Shown here piece after piece: positions 6,496 through 13,443 of a stretch of 17,974 nucleotides of DNA. Each line of letters opens with the position of its first letter. Position 1 is the stretch's first letter. The stretch is from Chloroflexota bacterium. GTDB lineage: Bacteria; Chloroflexota; UBA6077; JACCZL01. Below the pieces are notes generated by a model, which was not told where the DNA came from, ran no database searches, and saw only the letters and a program-made list of their open reading frames with translations. Location: the NCBI GenBank assembly GCA_020845495.1, contig JADLFM010000096.1:1-17974 (forward strand), given 5' to 3'. Position numbers and translations under genes: made by a program.

Positions 6496-7959
6496 TCATC
6501 GGGCTGGCAACACGGCGTGCAGGAAGTCGACTAGCAGATCGGCCACCCGCCTGAAGCCGGGGCTGCCGGGCGTCACCCAGTCGAAGTGGCCCATGCCCGG
6601 CACGATCTCCAGCCGCTTCGGCTCGCCAGCCTGCGCGAACATGGCGCGCGACTCCTCGGTTGGCACCATGCAGTCGGCGTCGCCGTGGATCAGCAGGACC
6701 GGTCGCGGCGCGAGCCGTCCGATCGACGCCTCGGGCCGAAACTCGGTCAACGCTTCGGCCGTCTCCAACGGCAGATCGCAGGCCATCTGCGGGAACTCGC
6801 GATAGACGCTCTCCAGGAAGGCACGGGAGCCCGGATCGGGCAGCACGATCTCCAGCGGGTCCACCCGTTCCGACCGGCCGGTCCGCACCCGATTGACTCG
6901 ATCCTCGGCGAGGCGAGCTGTGAATGCCTGCCACTCCCAGTAGCGGCGCAGGCTGTGCAGCCAGCGCTCGCCGTTGCCGACCGCCTCGATCGCGGCGACG
7001 GCTCCGACCCGTTCGTCGAGCGCCCCGGCGGCAATGGCATTCGACCCGCCCAGGCTGATGCCGACGATGGCCAGACGCTCCGGATCGACCTGGGGCCGGT
7101 CGGCCAGGAACGTCAGCGCGGCCCGCGCGTCGTTCACTTGCTCGCCCGGGATCAGGCGCCAGCGCAGCCCGTCACTGTCGCCGAAGCCTCGGTAGTCGAA
7201 GACGAGCCCCACGTAGCCGGCCGCCGTCAGCGCTCTGGCAATGTCGGGCATGACCATCGTCTTGAGGTAGGTGTAGCCGACGCATAGCACGACGGCAGCG
7301 CGCCGCTCGCCGGGCTGAAGCCCCTCGGGGGTGTAGAGCAGGCCGTCGAGCCGGTGACCCTCGCTGAAGAACGACACCCGCTCGGTCGGCCGGAAGGACG
7401 GGGCAGGGGGAGCTATCGGCGCCCGCTCGACGTCGCCTCTGGTGATAACCCCGTCCGGCCCGGTGCCCTGGACGGTGGCAAGGTCCACTCCTCGTTCTTT
7501 CGCGATCCGGCGGGCGGCTGGCATCGCCCGGATGGCTCCCGCCGCGCGGGCCGGCCCCGGAGCCACGGCCGCCGTAGCTCTCACCGTAGGGGTCGGTTCT
7601 GGAGCTCCGATCGCCGAGGCCGGTCCGATGGCTCCGTCTGTCGGGGCCGAAGCCGTTGGGGCCGTGGGCACGGCCGACGGAGCCGGCTGGCTCGGCGCGG
7701 CGGCCTCAGGGATCGCCTCGCCCGGCGCGGCGATGAGCGCGATGGGTTGTCTGACCGGGACGACGCTGCCGACCGGGTAGAGGATGCGGGCCAGCACCCC
7801 CGAGGCCGGCGCCTCGACCACGTTGGTCATCTTCTCCGTCTCGATCTCGAGGACCGGCTCACCTCGCTCGACCCGGTCGCCCTCCTGCTTGAGCCAGTGG
7901 GCAATGGTGCCCTCCTGCATGCTCAAGCCCCACTTCGGGACTACGATCTCGACCGGCAT
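6496..7959 (-). CDS. AcoC-like lipoyl / E1-E3-binding / alpha-beta hydrolase fusion
   Basis: A 487-residue protein in the operon position of an E2. Residues 1-77 are a biotinyl/lipoyl domain with the lipoylated Lys in ETEKMTNVV (K43). An Ala/Pro linker (80-140) follows, then a peripheral subunit-binding domain (RAMPAARRIAKERGVDL, GTGPDGVITRGDVE; 144-178). From about 193 the protein is an alpha/beta hydrolase, not a CoA acyltransferase: oxyanion-side strand AAVVLCVGYTYLKT, FDYRGFGDSDG, nucleophile elbow GISLGGS (S302), acid in HGDADCMVP, and His in GMGHFDW (H458). No E2 HxxxDG motif is present. Pseudomonas/Ralstonia AcoC also joins a lipoyl domain to a hydrolase fold, so an acetoin system is likely, but this version has the extra binding domain. 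Start ATG 7959 has GGAGG at ideal spacing; an in-frame ATG at 7986 does not. Confidence 0.85.
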   Translation of the reverse strand: MPVEIVVPKWGLSMQEGTIAHWLKQEGDRVERGEPVLEIETEKMTNVVEAPASGVLARILYPVGSVVPVRQPIALIAAPGEAIPEAAAPSQPAPSAVPTAPTASAPTDGAIGPASAIGAPEPTPTVRATAAVAPGPARAAGAIRAMPAARRIAKERGVDLATVQGTGPDGVITRGDVERAPIAPPAPSFRPTERVSFFSEGHRLDGLLYTPEGLQPGERRAAVVLCVGYTYLKTMVMPDIARALTAAGYVGLVFDYRGFGDSDGLRWRLIPGEQVNDARAALTFLADRPQVDPERLAIVGISLGGSNAIAAGALDERVGAVAAIEAVGNGERWLHSLRRYWEWQAFTARLAEDRVNRVRTGRSERVDPLEIVLPDPGSRAFLESVYREFPQMACDLPLETAEALTEFRPEASIGRLAPRPVLLIHGDADCMVPTEESRAMFAQAGEPKRLEIVPGMGHFDWVTPGSPGFRRVADLLVDFLHAVLPAR

Positions 7960-8026
7960 TCCCAGCCTCCAGCCCGGATCGCTCAATGCGGTGTGCCTGT
8001 CGGGGCGTCATCTGCCCTCAGATCTG

Positions 8027-8053
8027 TCCCGGGCTGGCCCGCACAACCCGGGA
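8027..8053 (-). other. Intercistronic hairpin between acoB and acoC-like gene
   Basis: TCCCGGG (8027-8033) and CCCGGGA (8047-8053) form a perfect 7-bp stem with a 13-base loop inside the 110-base gap between the E1 beta and lipoyl-hydrolase genes. There is no T-run, so it is more likely an mRNA stability or processing element than a terminator. Confidence 0.45.
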
Positions 8054-8069
8054 TGTGCCAGACCGGTCG

Positions 8070-9119
<1,050 letters not shown>

Positions 9120-9124
9120 CTCGC

Positions 9125-10156
9125 TCACCTCCCCGATCGGGCCGGTACTGGCGCAATTGGCGCCTGCTGGAACGGCCAGAGTGCCGCTTCGGGATAGTCG
9201 ACGTAGACGTCGGTCACGACTTCGGCTGGCGACGGCAGCGGGCTCTCTTCCGCGAACCGAGCCGCCTCCTCGATCGCCTGACGCGCTCGGCTGTCGATGG
9301 CATCGAGGTCGGCTTCGGACAAGAGCTCCTGATCGAGGACGGTCTGACGGAAGCGCTGGATGCAGTCGCGAGCGCGATAGCGTGCCGTTTCCTCGGCCGT
9401 GCGGTAGAGCAGGGTGTCGCCCTCGAAGTGGCCGTAATAGCGGTAGGTCTGGGCCTCGATGAAGCTCGGGCCGTCGCCACGCCGCGCCCGCTCGATCGCC
9501 TCACGGGAGGCTTCGTGCATCGCGAACACGTCTAGCCCGTCCACCGCCATGCTCGGCAGCCCGAACCCCCGCGCCCGTGCCGCGATGTCGTGGCCCGACA
9601 CGGAGTAATCAGCGGCGGTCGTCTCGGCGTAGCCGTTGTTCTCGCAGACGAAGACGATCGGCAGTTTCCAGACGCCGGCCAGGTTCATCGCCTCCAGAGT
9701 CGTCCCCTGGTTGGACGCGCCATCGCCGAAGAAACTGACGGTCACCTGGCCCGTGCCTTTCAGTTTGGCTTTCAGGCCGGTCCCGCACGCCATCGGCGGG
9801 CCGCCGCCGACGATGCCGTTGGCGCCGAGCATCCCTTTGTCGACGTCGGCGATGTGCATCGAGCCGCCCTTGCCCTTGCATGCGCCGGCCGCCCGCCCGA
9901 AGATCTCGGCCATCATTCGCTGGATGTCGACGCCCTTGGCGATGCAGTGGCCGTGGCCACGGTGGGTGCTGGTGATGTAGTCGCTGTCTCGCAGGTTCGA
10001 GCACACCCCAACGGCGACGGCCTCTTCGCCAGCGTACAGGTGGACGAAGCCCGGGATCTTGCCGGCCGCGAAGTCGGCGTGTAAGTGCTCCTCGAACTCG
10101 CGGATCAGACGCATCCGCTCGTACATCCAGAGCAATTGGTCCCGAGGAATGTCCAT
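9125..10156 (-). CDS. acoA: Acetoin/2-oxo-acid dehydrogenase E1 component, alpha subunit
   Basis: A 343-residue E1 alpha subunit. The thiamine-diphosphate motif runs from GDGASNQG (144) through LEAMNLAGVWKLPIVFVCENN (to 174), the classic GDG-about 27-NN spacing. Other family segments are GFVHLYAGEEAVAVGV, TSTHRGHGHCIAKG (63-74), KGKGGSMH and GANGIVGGG, and the phosphorylation-loop equivalent YRYYGHFEGD. The C-terminus is a Pro-rich tail (PFQQAPIAPVPARSG). With acoB next door it forms the alpha2beta2 E1. Acetoin as substrate is inferred from the acoX partner and the AcoC-like protein; a pyruvate or branched-chain substrate is possible. It is the first gene of the operon, with AGGAGGG 8 bases ahead of ATG 10156 and a long leader. 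Confidence 0.92.
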   Translation of the reverse strand: MDIPRDQLLWMYERMRLIREFEEHLHADFAAGKIPGFVHLYAGEEAVAVGVCSNLRDSDYITSTHRGHGHCIAKGVDIQRMMAEIFGRAAGACKGKGGSMHIADVDKGMLGANGIVGGGPPMACGTGLKAKLKGTGQVTVSFFGDGASNQGTTLEAMNLAGVWKLPIVFVCENNGYAETTAADYSVSGHDIAARARGFGLPSMAVDGLDVFAMHEASREAIERARRGDGPSFIEAQTYRYYGHFEGDTLLYRTAEETARYRARDCIQRFRQTVLDQELLSEADLDAIDSRARQAIEEAARFAEESPLPSPAEVVTDVYVDYPEAALWPFQQAPIAPVPARSGR

Positions 10157-10181
10157 GGCAGACCCTCCTGCAAACGGCAGC

Positions 10182-10201
10182 GCCGGTCACCCTCGACCGG
10201 C
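10182..10201 (-). other. Hairpin in the aco leader upstream of the ribosome site
   Basis: GCCGGTC and GACCGGC form a perfect 7-bp stem with a 6-base loop (minus-strand loop GAGGGT). It lies about 10 bases before the acoA Shine-Dalgarno, which itself sits between GCAG and CTGC (a 4-bp hairpin). Regulatory function is inference. Confidence 0.4.
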
Positions 10202-10260
10202 TGCATCTGCGCCGAATCGAACCGCTCGACAACTCCGTCCCTGGACGTGTGCCCTCGTCC

Positions 10261-10317
10261 TCACCTCCTCATGGTCTCGACGGGGACACCTGACCGCATC
10301 CGCCCGCCAGAGACCAT
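10261..10317 (-). CDS. 18-codon leader ORF ending ATG-AGG-AGG-TGA
   Basis: Within the predicted aco leader, ATG 10317 starts MVSGGRMRSGVPVETMRR and ends in tandem AGG codons and TGA (10261). The last four codons also read as a complete mini-ORF ATG-AGG-AGG-TGA. The AGGAGGTGA is a near-perfect Shine-Dalgarno, but no ATG, GTG or TTG follows at proper spacing. No ribosome site precedes the ORF itself. Probably a regulatory or chance ORF. Confidence 0.2.
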   Translation of the reverse strand: MVSGGRMRSGVPVETMRR

Positions 10318-10348
10318 CCGCGAAAGGACCGCACCTCGGCTGAGGGTC

Positions 10349-10377
10349 AACATAACAGAGACATCACCGCGCGTCAA
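10349..10377 (-). promoter_or_regulatory. Sigma70-type promoter of the aco operon
   Basis: On the minus strand TTGACG (complement of 10372-10377) and TATGTT (complement of 10349-10354) are separated by exactly 17 bases. The predicted start of transcription is near 10342, giving a leader of about 186 bases before acoA. No sigma54 (GG-N10-GC) element was recognised, unlike AcoR-controlled aco operons. Confidence 0.6.
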
Positions 10378-10471
10378 CGCTGTGGCGCGCCGGGTACCGT
10401 GCACGCGCGGCGCGTCCAGGTGGCAGGAGGAGACCACCCGCGACCTGCACGAGTACGGCGCGCCTGGGCGG

Positions 10472-10477
10472 TATACT
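10472..10477 (+). promoter_or_regulatory. -10 box immediately before the GT-C gene
   Basis: TATACT ends 10 bases before GTG 10488. The predicted transcription start (about 10484) leaves almost no leader, as in leaderless genes. No convincing -35 box lies 16-18 bases upstream, and no Shine-Dalgarno precedes the GTG. Confidence 0.5.
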
Positions 10478-10487
10478 CGGTCCACCA

Positions 10488-12917
10488 GTGGAGACGTACA
10501 ACCCGCGTCGCCGCGCTGCATCCCTGACCATTCGACCCGTGCCGACGACCGCCCGAGCCGCACCCTCGACCGCCCGAGCGGCGCGCTCCGCGCTCTGGGC
10601 GATTGGTGCGCTGCTGGCTGCTATCGTCGGACTGCTTGCGCTCGGCCGCCTCGCGATCTGGCTCTGGCCGGTGGCGCTCACCGTCGAAGGGCAGGGGCAG
10701 CAGATCGCGCTCGTCGTCGACGGCGAGCGCCACGCGCTCGAACTCGAGCGCCCGGTCGTCGCAGTCCGGTTCGCGTCGACCACGCCGTACCGTCGCGAGT
10801 ACCAGATCGACGGCTCGGACAGCACCAACAACTTCACCTTCGACGCGCCGTACTTCGAGCGTTTCGGCACGAGCCTGTACTACCGCTTCCAGGCACTCCT
10901 GCGCGAAGAGTGGCGCTACAGCCAGTGGCGGCGCCTCGTCATCCAGGATAGCGACGGCCATGTCATCATCGCTGATAGACCCGCCGATGAAGTCGTCTAC
11001 CCGCTGGCAGGCCGCTTTCAGCTTCGCGTCGACCTCGAGCGACTGGAGACGCCGCGTAGCATAGAATTGCTCGACCAGAACCTCACCGCGACGACCGTCG
11101 AGATCAATCGCAACGACCGCTTCATCCGAGTCCGTGAGCGCCAGAACGGCGCCCGGGTGGACGTGGCGCACTGGTACTTCCCGCGCGATTGGCGCCCGCC
11201 GCTCGCCAGCCTCGTCGACCTGCTGACGCGAACGCTCGCGCTGGCACTCGGCCTCGTCCTGCTCGTCGGGCTGGCCGCGTCGACTGTGCCGGGGGTGCTG
11301 CGTTGGCGGCCGGGCGGCCGAGCAACAGTCGTGCTGGTGGTGCTCGGGCTCTCGGCGACGCTCGCCGGCAGCCTCTACGCCGCTACCGCTCTGTTCGACC
11401 GCGCCCCACACATCCTCGATGCGGTTGCCTACTACACCCAGGCCAAGACATTCGCGAGCGGCCGGCTCTGGGCGCCGGCCCCGCCGCTCAAGGCTGCCTT
11501 CCCAACGCCCTTCACCGTCGTCGACGATGGGCGCTGGTTCGCGCAGTACCCGCCTGGCACAGCAGCGCTCCTGGCCACGGGGTTCGTGGCGGGACTGCCC
11601 TGGCTTGTCGAGCCAGTCCTGGCAACGGGCGCCGTGCTGCTCGCGTATCTCGCAGCGCGGCGTCAGTATGGCCCGCCAACCGCGTTGCTGGCGCTGCTGC
11701 TGCTCGCCACCTCGCCGTTCCTCTTCCTGATCGCCGGCTCGTTCCTCAGCCATCTGCCGGCGATGTTCTTCGGCAGCGTGATGCTGTACGCCGTCACCCG
11801 CTACGTCGAGCGCCCGGCCCATCGCTGGGCAACTCTGGCCGCGACTGGCCTGGGCGCGCTCTTCCTGACGCGCGAGGTTGGCGCGCTCTTCTACGCGGCG
11901 GCGCTCGGGGTGTTCAGTGTGCTGGCTGGTTGGCGGCGCGGGCGGGTCAGGACTAATGCCGGGGTTGGCGCCGGGGCTGATGCCAGGATGGACTGCACGG
12001 GGCCGGCGCGAACGGTGCTGGCGTTCGTCAGAGATGGGCTTCTGGCGCTCGTGGTCTTCGGCGGCGCGCTGCTGGCGTACCTCGCCTACAACGCGGCTCT
12101 GACCGGCTCGCCGTTCGTGCTGCCGCGCCTCCTCTTCGACGCGGCCGACGTCTACGGCTTCGGAGTCGGGCGCGGCTTCTACGGCGAGCACACCCTCGCC
12201 GCCGGCCTCGTCAACACCGATGAACTGCTGACCTCGCTCGCGATCACAGCAGCCGGCTGGCCGATCTACGCGTCGCTCGCCGTGCCACTATTGCCGTTCC
12301 TGACCCGCCGGCACACGGCCTGGGACGTGGCGCATGCCAGTCTGGTCGGCATCTTCGTCCTCGGCTACATCGGCTACTACTATCACGGCATCGCGTTCGG
12401 CCCGCGCTACTACTTCGAGATGCTGCCTTCGCTGGCGATGTTGACGGCGCGCGGCTTCGCGGCGCTCGCCGGTACGGTGGCCGGCTGGCTGGCGGAGCGC
12501 GGCCGGCGCGACGCCTGGTGGCGTGCTCGTCAGGCCGCGCTCGGGCTCGCGGCCCTGCTGGTCGTCTGCGACGTTAGCTACTTCCTCCCTCGAACGACGA
12601 CCCTCTACGCCGGCTACACCGGCCTGCCGGGTAGCGGCCCGGGCCTGGGGAACATCGCGCAGGAGACGCTGGCCGGGCGGGCGCCGTCCGAGGCGCTCGA
12701 TGGCGCGCTCGTCTTGACCGACCAGTGGTGGATGTACGCCGTCTTTCTGGCTCCGCTGAACCAGCCTGACCTGGAGCGCGGCACGATTTTCGCGCTAGCG
12801 ACCGATGACGCCATGCGCGATGCGCTGCGGACGCGCTGGCCGGAGCGGCCCGTGTTCATGGTGCGGATTCGCGACGGAGCGCTCACGGCCGAGCCAGTTG
12901 GCTCGACCCTGCCGTAA
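10488..12917 (+). CDS. GT-C-type polytopic membrane glycosyltransferase
   Basis: An 809-residue integral membrane protein. After an Arg-rich cytoplasmic start, one membrane helix (36-60) leads to a hydrophilic, beta-rich stretch (about 63-238) predicted to be outside the membrane. Then come many hydrophobic segments (239-264, 279-302, 360-388, 398-417, 422-437, 448-482, 520-540, 578-600, 610-635, 645-665, 680-700). The loop FDRAPHILDAVAYYTQAK (303-320), with acidic residues just after a helix, and WFAQYPPGTAALLA resemble the first catalytic loop of GT-C enzymes (PMT/ArnT type), which use polyprenyl-phosphate sugars. Substrate and acceptor are unknown. The C-terminal about 100 residues look soluble. 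GTG 10488 follows a TATACT box with no ribosome site, suggesting leaderless translation. The gene is divergent from the aco operon. Confidence 0.75.
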   Translation: METYNPRRRAASLTIRPVPTTARAAPSTARAARSALWAIGALLAAIVGLLALGRLAIWLWPVALTVEGQGQQIALVVDGERHALELERPVVAVRFASTTPYRREYQIDGSDSTNNFTFDAPYFERFGTSLYYRFQALLREEWRYSQWRRLVIQDSDGHVIIADRPADEVVYPLAGRFQLRVDLERLETPRSIELLDQNLTATTVEINRNDRFIRVRERQNGARVDVAHWYFPRDWRPPLASLVDLLTRTLALALGLVLLVGLAASTVPGVLRWRPGGRATVVLVVLGLSATLAGSLYAATALFDRAPHILDAVAYYTQAKTFASGRLWAPAPPLKAAFPTPFTVVDDGRWFAQYPPGTAALLATGFVAGLPWLVEPVLATGAVLLAYLAARRQYGPPTALLALLLLATSPFLFLIAGSFLSHLPAMFFGSVMLYAVTRYVERPAHRWATLAATGLGALFLTREVGALFYAAALGVFSVLAGWRRGRVRTNAGVGAGADARMDCTGPARTVLAFVRDGLLALVVFGGALLAYLAYNAALTGSPFVLPRLLFDAADVYGFGVGRGFYGEHTLAAGLVNTDELLTSLAITAAGWPIYASLAVPLLPFLTRRHTAWDVAHASLVGIFVLGYIGYYYHGIAFGPRYYFEMLPSLAMLTARGFAALAGTVAGWLAERGRRDAWWRARQAALGLAALLVVCDVSYFLPRTTTLYAGYTGLPGSGPGLGNIAQETLAGRAPSEALDGALVLTDQWWMYAVFLAPLNQPDLERGTIFALATDDAMRDALRTRWPERPVFMVRIRDGALTAEPVGSTLP
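11952..11987 (+). repeat. Three 12-bp in-frame repeats in the GT-C gene
   Basis: actaatgccggg, gttggcgccggg and gctgatgccagg (11952-11987) are related 12-bp units encoding TNAG-VGAG-ADAR at residues 489-500. They lie in the loop after GWRRGRVR, between two membrane helices. They look like a local expansion in a tolerant loop. Confidence 0.5.
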
Positions 12918-12934
12918 CGGCGGGCTCACCGCCG
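12918..12934 (+). terminator. GC hairpin directly after the GT-C stop codon
   Basis: CGGCGG (12918-12923) and CCGCCG (12929-12934) form a perfect 6-bp stem with loop GCTCA, beginning at the base after TAA. No T-run follows, so intrinsic termination is uncertain. It may mark the 3' end of the mRNA. Confidence 0.4.
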
Positions 12935-13072
12935 CGCGACGACGGTCAGGGCCGGCGCGAGGGCCGTGCAGGCCGCTTCGCCGCTCGGTGTGGAAGCCTC
13001 GCCCGAGGGTGGCGTGTGAGGATCGGGGCCGGCGGCCACGCCGAGCCGCCCGAACGCATCGCCAGTGTCCAT
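12926..13072 (-). CDS. Possible small ORF or gene remnant, 48 residues
   Basis: ATG at 13072 opens MDTGDAFGRLGVAAGPDPH and ends CTALAPALTVVARR before TGA at 12926. Third codon positions are mostly G or C, as in the real genes, and the end reads like the C-terminus of a longer enzyme. The frame continues upstream of the ATG to a TAA near 13130. The ribosome site is weak (GGAT). No family was recognised. It could be a decayed fragment, or chance in GC-rich DNA. The remainder of 12935-13110 shows nothing further. Confidence 0.2.
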   Translation of the reverse strand: MDTGDAFGRLGVAAGPDPHTPPSGEASTPSGEAACTALAPALTVVARR

Positions 13073-13110
13073 GAAGCTATCATCCGGATACCCGCGCGTT
13101 CGTGACCCTC

Positions 13111-13142
13111 TTGCAAGGACTCGACCTTACGGTGTATATACT
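13111..13142 (+). promoter_or_regulatory. Promoter upstream of the helicase
   Basis: TTGCAA (13111-13116), an 18-base spacer and TATATA (13135-13140, extending to TATATACT at 13142) form a plausible sigma70-type promoter in otherwise GC-rich DNA. Transcription would start near 13147-13149, about 295 bases before the helicase ATG. Confidence 0.55.
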
Positions 13143-13150
13143 GGCAGGGA

Positions 13151-13435
13151 GTGTTGCCAGCCGTCTGCTACGCAGGCCGCTGTGCGACGTCCCCCCCGAA
13201 CGATCCAGGCGCGCGGCGATGTCCTGGCCGACGTACTGGACACCCAACTTCGGCGCGCGGAGCCCCGTTCACCGAAGAGCCCACCGACCCGCTGCCGAGC
13301 ATCTCTCGCCAGGGGCGTGTACTGGAGCCAGCCGACCGCCGAGGACGCACGTACGGCGCTCGTGACTACCCGTTCCATCGCGCTCGGAGACGCCGAGCGA
13401 CCACCGACATCGCACGTAGATTTCATCGCGTGTAG
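13151..13435 (+). CDS. Possible leaderless 94-codon leader ORF before the helicase
   Basis: GTG at 13151, 8 bases after the TATACT box, starts a frame that stays open across the whole helicase leader and stops at TAG 13433-13435, 8 bases before the helicase ATG. The translation (MLPAVCYAGRCATSPPNDPG ... ARRFHRV) is Arg/Pro-rich and resembles no family I know; its composition looks more like untranslated GC-rich DNA than protein. The placement is what makes it worth recording: promoter, start, stop and next start are all correctly arranged. If it is not coding, 13151-13443 is a long untranslated leader. Confidence 0.2.
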   Translation: MLPAVCYAGRCATSPPNDPGARRCPGRRTGHPTSARGAPFTEEPTDPLPSISRQGRVLEPADRRGRTYGARDYPFHRARRRRATTDIARRFHRV

Positions 13436-13443
13436 GTAAGCGT

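Noticed and set aside
7342..7356. HRLDG in the AcoC-like protein as an E2 acyltransferase HxxxDG motif
   Set aside because: The spacing is one residue short, it lies at the start of the hydrolase domain rather than near the C-terminus, and the flanking residues fit a hydrolase beta strand.
10236..10247. Small palindrome CGTCC-CT-GGACG in the aco leader as a regulator site
   Set aside because: It is too short and too GC-rich to stand out from background, and no second copy was seen.
10374..12191. 605-codon open frame on the minus strand opposite the glycosyltransferase gene
   Set aside because: It mirrors the plus-strand gene, is full of charged low-complexity peptide (Arg, Glu, Gln), lacks membrane or domain motifs, and has no ribosome site. 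The plus strand has coherent membrane helices.
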